A stretch of 64,000 nt of DNA from Lachnospiraceae bacterium (GTDB lineage: Bacteria; Bacillota; Clostridia; Lachnospirales; Lachnospiraceae). A program made the position numbers and the translations under genes. The stretch lies in assembly GCA_021770755.1 (NCBI GenBank), contig JAETQI010000007.1, positions 50,498 through 114,497 of the forward strand, read 5' to 3'. Shown piece by piece: positions 36,089 to 44,411 of this stretch. Numbering within the stretch: the first letter of the stretch is position 1; every line of letters begins with the position of its first letter. The notes beneath the pieces are model-generated. The model did no database searches and was not told the DNA's origin. It worked only from the letters and a program-made list of their open reading frames with translations.

Positions 36089-38230
36089 CTACGCCAACGA
36101 AATCTGAAAATGACACACTTCCTTCTTCGTCAGCTCCCGGCTCCGCGCATCTGGCTGGGAGCCGCCCATATAAATATGATACGTTCCCGGATTCAGCACA
36201 TGTTCCCCGTTCTCATCGTAGAGCATGAACGCCTCTCTTGGCAGCACTGCCTCGATCTTCTTCGTCTCGCCCGCCGCAAGCGGCACCTTCACGATCTTTT
36301 TCAGTTGAGGGTTCGGCGCATCCTCACGCTCGAGACCGACATAGACCTGAACCGTCTCGATCCCGTCCATTGCCCCGGCATTCGTGACCTCCGCCTGCAG
36401 GACAACACCCTTCTCCCCACGGATATCGTCCGACACAAGCGCCGCATTTGCATATGTATAGTCCGTGTACGACAGTCCATAACCGAACGGATACAGCGCA
36501 TCCTGCTTCATATAACGGTAGGTCCTGCCCTTCATGGAATAGTCCTCAAACGCCGGAAGCTCCTCTGCCGTGCGGTAAAATGTCACCGGAAGCTTTCCCT
36601 CCGGGTTTGCATCGCCAAATAAGATCCTTGCGATCGCCGCGCCGCCCTGTGCGCCCGGATACCAGCCCTGCACCACGGCGTCAAGATGCTCGTCCTCCCA
36701 CGCCACCGCCATCGCGCTCCCGGTCAGAAGTACTAAGATCACAGGCTTTCCGCTCTCCTTTGCGATCTTTAAGATATCCCGCTGCAGTCCCGGCAGATCC
36801 AGGTTGGGCTTGTCGCCGCTTCCGTACTCATTGCCGGTATCGCCTTCCTCACCTTCAAGCGAGGCGTCCAGCCCCATCACCGCGATCACGACATCGCTCG
36901 CCCTGCAGACACCGCGCACCTCGGAGGCGCGGTCATTCTCCTGTGCCAGCCCGCTCGTCCTGTCCTTGTACAGATGGCAGCCCTCGGAATAAAGGACACG
37001 CACCTCGTCACCCACATAATCCTGAATCCCCTCGAGCACCGTCACATAGCGCGACGCCGTCCCCTCGTAGTTGCCGACCAGCGCCCTGCGGTTGTCCGCG
37101 TTCGGACCGATCACACCGATCGTGCGGATCTTGTCCTTCTGCAGCGGCAGGATATGATCCTTATTCCTGAGCAGAACGACACAGCGCTCCGCCACCTGTT
37201 CATTCAGCTTCCTCATCTCGGGTGAATCCACGACCGTATAAGGGATCTGATCATAGGGATTCTCACCCTTTTCGTCGAACACGCCCAGCTTCATGCGCGA
37301 TGTAAACAGATTTACCACCGCCTCGTCGAGACGCTTCTCGTCAACCAGCCCTTCCTCGACCGCCTGTTTCAGATACAGGAACAGCGAACCGCAGTTTAAG
37401 TCGCACCCGTTGTTCATGGCGAGTGAGACAGAGTCTACAGGCGTCGCGGTCACGCCATGGTGCTCGTGAAAGTCCCGGATCGCCCAGCAGTCCGAGGTCA
37501 CATGCCCTTCAAAGCCCCACTCTTTCCGCAGGATCTCCTGCAGAAGACGCCCGCTCCCGCAACAGGGTTCCCCGTTTGTGCGGTTGTACGCGCCCATCAC
37601 CGTCTCCACGCCGGCTTCCTGCACACACGCCTGAAATGCCGGAAGATATGTCTCGCGCAGATCCTGTTCGTTCACACAGGCGTCAAAGCTGTGACGCACA
37701 GCCTCCGGACCGCTGTGCACTGCAAAATGCTTCGCGCACGCCGCAGTCTTGAGATACTTCTCGTCGTGCCCCTGCAGTCCCATGATATAGCGCACACCGA
37801 GCCTGCTCGTGAGGTAAGGATCCTCACCAAATGTCTCATGCCCGCGCCCCCATCTCGGATCGCGGAAGATATTGACATTTGGCGCCCAGAATGTAAGCCC
37901 TTTATAGATATCCTCGTCGCCGCCCTCCTGCTGCATCGAAAACTTTGCCCGCGCCTCTGTGGAGACTGCGTCGCCGACCTGTTCCATCAGATCCTCGTCA
38001 AATGCCGCCGCCATGCCGACCGCCTGCGGGAATACCGTCGCCGTGCCCGCGCGCGCCACGCCGTGCAGCGCCTCGTTCCACCAGTTGTACGCCTTGATAC
38101 CAAGCCGCTCGATCGCCGGCGACTGGTGAACCGTCTGCATCACCTTCTCCTCCAGCGTCATCTGGGCGACAAGCTCCTGTGCACGCCTGCGGTACTCTGC
38201 TGTCTTTTCCTTGTTATGTACCAATTCCAT
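36089..38230 (-). CDS. GH3 beta-xylosidase/beta-glucosidase
   Basis: A 713-residue GH3 enzyme: barrel domain with APNVNIFRDPRWGRGHETFG and the nucleophile Asp in VTSDCW, alpha/beta domain with the acid/base region near GLDASLEGEEGD, and a C-terminal fibronectin-III-like domain. No signal peptide. The sequence resembles xylan-associated GH3 enzymes, so it should release xylose from imported oligomers. ATG at 38230 is chosen over a start 93 bases upstream because GGAGG sits eight bases before it; that removes an unlikely N-terminal tail. Confidence 0.94.
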   Translation of the reverse strand: MELVHNKEKTAEYRRRAQELVAQMTLEEKVMQTVHQSPAIERLGIKAYNWWNEALHGVARAGTATVFPQAVGMAAAFDEDLMEQVGDAVSTEARAKFSMQQEGGDEDIYKGLTFWAPNVNIFRDPRWGRGHETFGEDPYLTSRLGVRYIMGLQGHDEKYLKTAACAKHFAVHSGPEAVRHSFDACVNEQDLRETYLPAFQACVQEAGVETVMGAYNRTNGEPCCGSGRLLQEILRKEWGFEGHVTSDCWAIRDFHEHHGVTATPVDSVSLAMNNGCDLNCGSLFLYLKQAVEEGLVDEKRLDEAVVNLFTSRMKLGVFDEKGENPYDQIPYTVVDSPEMRKLNEQVAERCVVLLRNKDHILPLQKDKIRTIGVIGPNADNRRALVGNYEGTASRYVTVLEGIQDYVGDEVRVLYSEGCHLYKDRTSGLAQENDRASEVRGVCRASDVVIAVMGLDASLEGEEGDTGNEYGSGDKPNLDLPGLQRDILKIAKESGKPVILVLLTGSAMAVAWEDEHLDAVVQGWYPGAQGGAAIARILFGDANPEGKLPVTFYRTAEELPAFEDYSMKGRTYRYMKQDALYPFGYGLSYTDYTYANAALVSDDIRGEKGVVLQAEVTNAGAMDGIETVQVYVGLEREDAPNPQLKKIVKVPLAAGETKKIEAVLPREAFMLYDENGEHVLNPGTYHIYMGGSQPDARSRELTKKEVCHFQISLA

Positions 38231-38254
38231 CGTGTGTGCCTCCTCACTATTTCC

Positions 38255-38280
38255 ATATTGTATTTTTAAGCATACAATAT
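38255..38280 (-). promoter_or_regulatory. AT-rich inverted repeat upstream of the GH3 gene
   Basis: Perfect 9-bp arms ATATTGTAT/ATACAATAT (38255-38263 with 38272-38280) separated by eight bases, in the 89-base gap before GH3. On the minus strand one arm contains TACAAT, a fair -10 element, but no matching -35 is seen. It may be an operator or internal promoter. No T-run on the minus strand follows, so it is not a terminator for GH43. Confidence 0.45.
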
Positions 38281-38319
38281 TTTTCCGTGAAATACTGCTT
38301 ACCGCTTGCGCGAAGGTAA

Positions 38320-39786
38320 TCATATCTTGCGCTCGTAAAACCGCCAGCTCTTCACCTCGTATCCCTCTCCGTCAAATATCAGGTACAGGTCATGCACCCC
38401 CTGCACCGATGCCAGAAGCGGTACCGCACATTCTGTAAACTTCTGCTCATCTGCCAGGTCTTTTATGGGAAGTTCTGCAAGGACTTCGCCCTCTAAACTG
38501 TCGATACGCACCCAGACTGTACCGTCCGCCGTCCTGTTCCCCGCACACCGCACCGCAGCAGCAAATTTTTCCGGTAATCCCTCCGCAAAATCCACGCCTG
38601 CCACCTTGATAAAATCACCGCTTCCGATATCCGTCAGCACCATATCGATGCCGCCTGCATTCTGATCACTCCGATCCTCCGCGATCGTGTCCACACCCGC
38701 CATGGCAGCAAAGCACGCCGCCGGATTCTCCTGGTAAGCGTCCACGTACCGGATCTGCTTTCTGCCGCGCAGTGTCTGCCTGATCTCCCCAATCGTGCCG
38801 TCCACCTGCATCTCAAACGCGTCGATGTGCGTGCAGCGGTATCCCTTCTCCACACCCATCGCCTGCTCGAGAACTCTCGTGTGATAAGCGATATACCACT
38901 GATCCTGAAACTGGAACACGCAGTGGTGATTGTTGCCGCTCAGTCCGAACACGCTGCCCGGATTCCTGAGGATCGTCTCCTGGTAGACAAACGGTCCCAT
39001 CGGCGAGCCGCTGACCAGGCAGGCGATCTCACCGCTGTGAAACCCGTACTGCTGTGTACCCGCCGCATCTACCTGCCAGTTTGTACAGTATGTATAATAA
39101 TATTTCCCGCCAGCCTTGTGAATGCCCGAATCCTCAAACAGATACGGCACATCGATCGTCTGCGGCTCCCCGACAATGCTGATCATATCCGCGCCAAGCC
39201 CGACCACTCTTCCCGTGCCCGGCGAAGCGACCTTCCCCTCAGGCACGCCGCCGCCAAAATACAGATATGCCCTGCCGTCATCGTCCATCAGCACCGCCGG
39301 GTCAAACAACCACAGCACATCGGCACAGTTTGGCGTCTCCCGGGTGAGCAGACCTTTTCCCAGCGGATCCCGAAACGGTCCCGTGGGCGAGTCCGCCTGC
39401 AGGACGCCGATCCCGCCGCCGGCATCTGCAAAATACAGGAAAAACTGATCCTTCCCGTCGATCTCCTTCCACGCCGCAGCCGGCGCCCACGAATTTCTCG
39501 CCCACTTTGCAACCCCCTCGCCGGAAGCCGCATTCACGGAACCGTGGTCGGTAAAGTTGACCATATCGTCCGTTGAGATCACATTGATCTGATGGATCCT
39601 GCTGTATGTGTTCTCCCTGACGCTCCTGACAGAGTCGTACTCAAACGCGTCCGCAGTCATGTAGATGTACACCCTGTCCTTGTATACCATCGCATAAGGA
39701 TCCGCGCCAAACCGCTGCGTCATCAGCGGATTGGTGTCATCTACCCCCTTGTAACCCTTTGTTATCGTTAATTCCCTGATATCCAT
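38320..39786 (-). CDS. GH43 arabinoxylan-active enzyme with C-terminal CBM6-like module
   Basis: A 488-residue enzyme: GH43 propeller (about 20-330) and a CBM6-like sandwich (about 355-488). Catalytic residues are D29 (FGADPY, base), D162 (LFDPAV) and E218 (LFEDSG, acid). The layout resembles arabinoxylan arabinofuranohydrolases (GH43_29-like). No signal peptide. ATG at 39786 has GGAGG upstream, 52 bases after the GH39 stop. Subfamily is tentative. Confidence 0.9.
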   Translation of the reverse strand: MDIRELTITKGYKGVDDTNPLMTQRFGADPYAMVYKDRVYIYMTADAFEYDSVRSVRENTYSRIHQINVISTDDMVNFTDHGSVNAASGEGVAKWARNSWAPAAAWKEIDGKDQFFLYFADAGGGIGVLQADSPTGPFRDPLGKGLLTRETPNCADVLWLFDPAVLMDDDGRAYLYFGGGVPEGKVASPGTGRVVGLGADMISIVGEPQTIDVPYLFEDSGIHKAGGKYYYTYCTNWQVDAAGTQQYGFHSGEIACLVSGSPMGPFVYQETILRNPGSVFGLSGNNHHCVFQFQDQWYIAYHTRVLEQAMGVEKGYRCTHIDAFEMQVDGTIGEIRQTLRGRKQIRYVDAYQENPAACFAAMAGVDTIAEDRSDQNAGGIDMVLTDIGSGDFIKVAGVDFAEGLPEKFAAAVRCAGNRTADGTVWVRIDSLEGEVLAELPIKDLADEQKFTECAVPLLASVQGVHDLYLIFDGEGYEVKSWRFYERKI

Positions 39787-39838
39787 GTCCGTTCCTTCCT
39801 CCTTAGAAACACCGCACTTTTCCACCTGCGCATCCCCA

Positions 39839-41359
39839 TCACTCTCCTAAGACCACACGCCCATAATCATAGCCGCGGTCAGACTGTACGTCGCATTTTT
39901 GCATCTCAAAGCAGACAACTGCATTCCGCCGCAGCGGGAGCGTGATCTCCACGTTTTCACCTGCGCTCTCCATCCTGCACGTCCGCACAAAAGGCTGTGC
40001 CGCCTGCCGCAGAAGCTTTTTCTGTCCGTCTGTCAGATTGGCAGGCTCCCCCAGATCGTGCCACACTTTTAACGGATTGCAGGTCTCCTCGTCCACTGTC
40101 TGTGTCAGGAGGCTGTACGCACCTGCGTCCGCCGCCAGGGAGAGCACGATGCGCTTCTCATCCCCCGCGCCCGATTCCACCGGATTCCAGCCTACGCCCA
40201 GATAGCCGCCGTCCTGCTTTCTCAGCACCACGAGATCGTCGTCCCTGTAGACGCACGTCCCTGCGCTGTCCTGCAGTTTCTTGTAAAATGCAAATGTCCA
40301 AAAAGTCGGCTTGGGAATGCAGCCGTCCGCCACCAGCCCGAATCCGCCGTGAAACGGTGTGAACGGCACCCCCTGCTCCTCGAACACATCGCCGAACGTC
40401 CAGTACGAATACGACGCGTTCCCGTCGCCCAGCCGGGAGAGCTGGTGTGCGATGAACGCTGCATTGAGGTTCGTGTCGTGGATCGTGCTCTTGGGCGTGT
40501 ACGATGTGTTAAACTCCGTGATATGGATCGGCAGCCCCCTGTACTCCGCAAAGGAATCAATGATATCCCGCGATGTCCTCAGATTGGCAAAGCCCTCCTC
40601 CGCATCCATCAGCTTCACATAGTCGTAGTGCCCCACGCACGCCGGCTGTTCGATCGTATAGTGATGTCTGGTCACAAAATCCACCGCGATCCTGTGCTCC
40701 CTGCAGTACTCCATGAAAACGCGGATCCAGACCTCGTCCGAGCCGCCGCAGACCGCAGGGCCGCCCACGCAGAACCTGCTGTCCACCGCCTTGACCGCAT
40801 CGAACGTCTCGTGAAAGAGCCGGAAGTACTCCTGCATGTCCGCATTCTCCCAAAATCCGCACAGATTCGGCTCGTTCCACACCTCGATCGGCCACGTCAC
40901 GACCTCCTCTGCGCCGTAGCGTTTCATCAGATGGCGCAGCAGCTCCTGCACCATGCCGCACCACATACCGTAGTCGCGCGGCGGGGTCGTATTTCCCTTC
41001 CAGTAAAAGATCGTCTGACTGCCGCGCGCAAGCTTTTCCGGCATAAAGCCCAGCTCCAGAAAAGGCCGCAGCCCCACACTCCTGTAAAAATCCATCACCC
41101 GGTCCAGATACGTGTAATTGTACTCCGCCTTCCTGACACCGTCCTCCTCGTACTCATGATAGACCGCCATATCGTCGCAGAACAGGCCATGTCCCCTGAT
41201 ATGGGCAAATCCGATCTCCTCCTGCACCAGCCGAAGCTGCTCCTGGTACTCCTGCGTCAGGGCAAGTCCCATGCGCCCCGTTCCGATGCAGAAATCCACA
41301 TGATTCTCAAAAAACGCTTCCGCGTCCCTGTCCACTGTGATCCTTTTTTCTTCTGGCAT
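39839..41359 (-). CDS. GH39 beta-xylosidase
   Basis: A 506-residue GH39 enzyme with a TIM barrel (about 15-350) and a C-terminal beta domain. Acid/base is E163 in EVWNEPNL and the nucleophile E282 in HITEFNTSY, both in the clan GH-A pattern. It removes xylose from the non-reducing end of short xylo-oligosaccharides in the cytoplasm; no signal peptide. First gene of the xylan operon, with GGGAGG just before the ATG and a promoter 50 bases upstream. Confidence 0.94.
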   Translation of the reverse strand: MPEEKRITVDRDAEAFFENHVDFCIGTGRMGLALTQEYQEQLRLVQEEIGFAHIRGHGLFCDDMAVYHEYEEDGVRKAEYNYTYLDRVMDFYRSVGLRPFLELGFMPEKLARGSQTIFYWKGNTTPPRDYGMWCGMVQELLRHLMKRYGAEEVVTWPIEVWNEPNLCGFWENADMQEYFRLFHETFDAVKAVDSRFCVGGPAVCGGSDEVWIRVFMEYCREHRIAVDFVTRHHYTIEQPACVGHYDYVKLMDAEEGFANLRTSRDIIDSFAEYRGLPIHITEFNTSYTPKSTIHDTNLNAAFIAHQLSRLGDGNASYSYWTFGDVFEEQGVPFTPFHGGFGLVADGCIPKPTFWTFAFYKKLQDSAGTCVYRDDDLVVLRKQDGGYLGVGWNPVESGAGDEKRIVLSLAADAGAYSLLTQTVDEETCNPLKVWHDLGEPANLTDGQKKLLRQAAQPFVRTCRMESAGENVEITLPLRRNAVVCFEMQKCDVQSDRGYDYGRVVLGE

Positions 41360-41409
41360 AATCTCCTCCCTGTCACAACCTGATTGAATATTCTGATACG
41401 AATATGACC

Positions 41410-41438
41410 ATTATATTTTGCCGGCGCGCCGGATACAA
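41410..41438 (-). promoter_or_regulatory. Xylan operon promoter with a palindrome in its spacer
   Basis: On the minus strand TTGTAT (41433-41438) and perfect TATAAT (41410-41415) are 17 bases apart. Twelve of those 17 bases are the perfect palindrome CCGGCGCGCCGG (41421-41432), a likely operator since a bound protein would block polymerase. The -10 lies 50 bases before the GH39 start. About 100 bases of sequence upstream show no gene. Confidence 0.7.
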
Positions 41439-41540
41439 TGACCTTTACTCACGACTTTTTGATCTATCCTCATATTATTTGATCGCACAGGGAATCGTTG
41501 CCGGCAATCTTCCTTTGGGCAGCGTGTACATAGAGGCACA

Positions 41541-41579
41541 AAAAAATCACGTGATTTATATCAAATACACGTGATTTTT
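41541..41579 (-). terminator. Terminator of the PerR/chemoreceptor unit
   Basis: A 12-bp stem (AAAAATCACGTG/CACGTGATTTTT, 41542-41553 with 41568-41579), loop 14 bases, followed by a T-run on the minus strand. It begins 12 bases after the chemoreceptor stop. The symmetric A/T flanks make it plausible in both directions. Confidence 0.85.
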
Positions 41580-41591
41580 GCGCGAAGATCC

Positions 41592-43028
41592 CTACCGCTC
41601 AAAAACGCGGACACCGCCCTTGGACAGCGCTTCGATCGTACTGATGATCGACTGAAAATCAGCGATCAGTCCCATGGAACACTCCTCCGCTTTCTGATAT
41701 ATATGCTTGAGCTCGCTGCTGTGTCCGTTCTGAATGGCACGGATCATCTCGGTTCCGAAAGCATGAAATGTCTTATGCTTTGCCTCAAGCCCGTTCCAGA
41801 TATCCGTGATCTGCGGGTTGGCAGGCTTGAATGCATAATAAAAATGACCAAGCCCGCACTTGGTGCAGTCCGTCTGCAGAACCTTTAACGTCCCGGTCTG
41901 CGCCATCTCCTTAAGGGTGTTCAGCCAGTTGCGGTGCGCGTCGACCGCGCTGTTCAGGCAGTTTAAGAGGATCTGGTTATCCAGCATGTAAAACGCATCC
42001 TGAACCATAGATCCCATGATCTGGGTCGATTCCTCCAGATGCTTTTCAATTGTTTTCGAGGGTGTGACCAGATCCGCGATCGAACTGCTCGACGCTGCCA
42101 GGGAATCCATGCCGCCGCGCAGCGTCAGACACTCCTCATTGATGTGCTGCATCTGATTATCCATCTCATGCATGGAGCTGCTGATCTCCTCGCTGACAGC
42201 CGCCAGGGAAGCGACAGAATCCGCAATATGATCCACACCCTTCCTGTTCTGTCCGGTTATCTTCCACACAGTCTGGATATTCTCATTGATATGCTCGAGT
42301 TCGGCAACTGTGGTATCCACACTCTCGGAGCTCTTGCGGGAAGCCTCCTGAATATTTGCCACAAATGCCCCCATGCGCCCCGTCAGTGCCTTTGCCTCCT
42401 CCGCGAGACTGCGGATCTCCTCCGCGACGACCGAGAATCCCCTGCCCGCTTCCCCGGCGCGCGCCGCTTCGATCGATGCATTCAGCGCCAGGAGATTTGT
42501 CTGGGCGGAGATGGCGTTGATCGCGGCAATGGCATCTGTCATGTCGCGCACAGTCCCGATCAGTCCGCCTATATCCTCCTTCATTCCCTGTGCCGTGGCG
42601 ATCGCGGAGGACGACAGCTCTGTGACCGAAGTCAGCTCGTGCTCACAACTGCGGATATCTTCCATGATCCTGCCCGACTCGTCGGAGACCTCTATGATGG
42701 TGGATGTCAGGTTTTCATGCGCCTTTGAGACTTCGGATGCTTCTTTTGCCGTCGACGCCGCCGATCTGCTGATACTGTCCACAGCCATTCCCATCGAGGT
42801 ATTGATCTGTTCTATGGATGCGGCATTGGCTTCCAGCGTCAGATCCATGGCACTCATATGGATCACAGCGTCCATCGTCTTTGTCGCCGCCTGCTCAAAC
42901 TCCCTGCGCCCTGCCATCAGACGCCGGTGAATGTCGTTCAGCTCCTGATTCTGTGGTATGTATTCCATTTCCACAAGCCTGGAAACGGAATTGAGCGCTG
43001 TATCATATCCTTTTTTCCTAATCTTCAT
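41592..43028 (-). CDS. Soluble methyl-accepting chemoreceptor with C-terminal CZB zinc-binding domain
   Basis: A 478-residue cytoplasmic chemoreceptor without membrane segments. The signalling tip is near 173-205 (SAQTNLLALNASIEAARAGE). The C-terminal CZB domain (about 350-470) shows its zinc ligands: H365 (AHRNW), C391 (CGLGHFYY), H418 and H422 (KHKTFH). CZB domains in other bacteria sense zinc or hypochlorous acid through that cysteine. Its ATG overlaps the end of the PerR-like gene by 11 bases, so both are made from one oxidant-linked promoter. The domain call is firm; the oxidant-sensing role is inferred. Confidence 0.92.
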   Translation of the reverse strand: MKIRKKGYDTALNSVSRLVEMEYIPQNQELNDIHRRLMAGRREFEQAATKTMDAVIHMSAMDLTLEANAASIEQINTSMGMAVDSISRSAASTAKEASEVSKAHENLTSTIIEVSDESGRIMEDIRSCEHELTSVTELSSSAIATAQGMKEDIGGLIGTVRDMTDAIAAINAISAQTNLLALNASIEAARAGEAGRGFSVVAEEIRSLAEEAKALTGRMGAFVANIQEASRKSSESVDTTVAELEHINENIQTVWKITGQNRKGVDHIADSVASLAAVSEEISSSMHEMDNQMQHINEECLTLRGGMDSLAASSSSIADLVTPSKTIEKHLEESTQIMGSMVQDAFYMLDNQILLNCLNSAVDAHRNWLNTLKEMAQTGTLKVLQTDCTKCGLGHFYYAFKPANPQITDIWNGLEAKHKTFHAFGTEMIRAIQNGHSSELKHIYQKAEECSMGLIADFQSIISTIEALSKGGVRVFER

Positions 43029-43416
43029 AATGCATAATCCCTTCGCTTTCTGAGTCCCTTTTTCGCTTACAATCCTCACATATATAATTGATCTTCAGAT
43101 CATAGGAGAGCATCGCACCCCCGACCTGCTTCTGAAGCAGCTCTGTCAGATCCTCAAGCTGAATATCCGACAGCTTCCCGCAGCATCTGCACACGAGATG
43201 GTCGTGCCGCCTGATATTGTCATACCGGTCCGGATATCCCTCAACTGAAATCTTCCTGATAAGCCCCTCCTTATACAGATAAGACAGGTTATTGTACACC
43301 GTTGCCAGCGCGACCCCCTTAGTGGTCTCCTTCATCCGCATAAAGATCTGCTCCGCAGACAGGTGCTCTTTCGAATTCGTCACGATCTCTAAGATCTGTT
43401 CGGCATTTTTCGTCAT
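43018..43416 (-). CDS. Fur-family regulator, PerR-like
   Basis: A 132-residue regulator: winged helix (about 1-70, ATVYNNLSYLYKEGLI) and metal-binding dimer domain. Regulatory-site residues are RYD and HDH (compare the Asp and His set of PerR) and a structural zinc site of two CxxC motifs (CRCC and CEDC). The Asp after RY favours PerR over Fur. It would repress peroxide defence genes until its iron site is oxidised. ATG at 43416 has GGAAGGAG upstream. A PerR-type box lies over its own promoter, consistent with autoregulation. Confidence 0.9.
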   Translation of the reverse strand: MTKNAEQILEIVTNSKEHLSAEQIFMRMKETTKGVALATVYNNLSYLYKEGLIRKISVEGYPDRYDNIRRHDHLVCRCCGKLSDIQLEDLTELLQKQVGGAMLSYDLKINYICEDCKRKRDSESEGIMHYED

Positions 43417-43436
43417 ACTGCTCCTTCCGAAATAAA

Positions 43437-43484
43437 TTAGAATTATTCCAATTCTTATTATACTTGCTGGAAAAATTTTGTCAA
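43437..43484 (-). promoter_or_regulatory. Promoter of the PerR-like gene with a PerR-type box
   Basis: On the minus strand a consensus promoter: TTGACA (43479-43484), 16-base spacer, TATAAT (43457-43462). Just downstream, TTAGAAT-T-ATTCCAA (43437-43451) matches the PerR/Fur-type inverted heptad with three mismatches and would cover the transcription start. Confidence 0.8.
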
Positions 43485-43493
43485 TAATAAGAT

Positions 43494-43527
43494 GGCAGGC
43501 AAAAAACAATCTTGTTTTCAGCCTGCC
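43494..43527. repeat. Imperfect hairpin between divergent regulators
   Basis: Arms GGCAGGC/GCCTGCC (43494-43500 with 43521-43527) with inner arms AAAACAA/TTGTTTT. It lies between the PerR-type promoter and the AraC gene. Beside it is a direct repeat ATATAATC (43534-43541 and 43549-43556), whose second copy overlaps TATAAT (43550-43555), a possible -10 of the AraC gene. Confidence 0.45.
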
Positions 43528-43586
43528 GTCTTGATATAATCTGACTTAATATAATCCGATAAGAAATTATGAATGGAGAAAGCACA

Positions 43587-44405
43587 ATGAACTGCATCTA
43601 TTTTACCGGCTATGACGCCCGCCACTCCGGCAATTTTGTATTTGATGTCACAGAAGGTTATGACTGTTACCTCCTTCTGATCACCAACACGCCCGCGCGC
43701 TTCCGCATCGGCAGCGCGACGGAGGAGTACCCCGCGCACTGCGCCATGCTCTACCCGCCCCGCACGCCCATCTGGTACAGCGCCAGCACAGACTGCTACA
43801 GCGACGACTGGGTGCGCTTCTCGTCGGACGAGACTTTTGTAAAAAACTTTCCGCAGACCAGCCGTCCGTTTCCGATCTCCGACCCCGAATACTGCCGCAA
43901 CCTCATGCAGCTACTCACCTGGGAGACGTCCCTGTGGACGGGCACTTCCCGTTCCTTCCACCACGCCGGAGCGGACGACTGTTTCGGTCAGTCTGACGAA
44001 AACGACAGCCCTGTCACGGACCAGCTATTGCGCATCCTGTTCCTGAAACTGCGCGACGACGCCCTGCACCACGCAGCCACCTCACACGGCCACGCCCTTC
44101 TGCTGCTGCGCCGGCAGATATCCACCGCGCCGCAGCTTCCGTGGACGATCCGCCAGATGGCAGATCAGCTACATATCAGCCCCGGGCATCTGCAACTGCT
44201 CTACAAGCAGCAGTTTGGCATCTCCTGTATGGACGATGTGATCGACTTTCGTCTCCGCAAGGCAAAGGATCTGCTCGCCTACACGGAACAGAGCGTCGCG
44301 GAGATCGCGGAACAGTGCGGTTACAAGAATATCGAACATTTCTGCCGACAGTTCCGCAAGAACATCGGCATCACACCCGGCACGTTCAGAAAAAACCTCC
44401 GGTGA
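43587..44405 (+). CDS. AraC-family transcriptional regulator
   Basis: A 272-residue regulator with an N-terminal AraC-binding-like beta domain (about 1-100, YPAHCAMLYPPRTPIWY) and two C-terminal helix-turn-helix units (about 175-270; WTIRQMADQLHISPGHLQLL and VAEIAEQCGYKNIEHFCRQF). ATG at 43587 is preferred over one 18 bases upstream, as GGAG then sits eight bases before it. It is convergent with the GH8 gene, ending six bases from its stop, so it is a candidate regulator of xylo-oligosaccharide genes. Confidence 0.9.
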   Translation: MNCIYFTGYDARHSGNFVFDVTEGYDCYLLLITNTPARFRIGSATEEYPAHCAMLYPPRTPIWYSASTDCYSDDWVRFSSDETFVKNFPQTSRPFPISDPEYCRNLMQLLTWETSLWTGTSRSFHHAGADDCFGQSDENDSPVTDQLLRILFLKLRDDALHHAATSHGHALLLLRRQISTAPQLPWTIRQMADQLHISPGHLQLLYKQQFGISCMDDVIDFRLRKAKDLLAYTEQSVAEIAEQCGYKNIEHFCRQFRKNIGITPGTFRKNLR

Positions 44406-44411
44406 ACAGCG

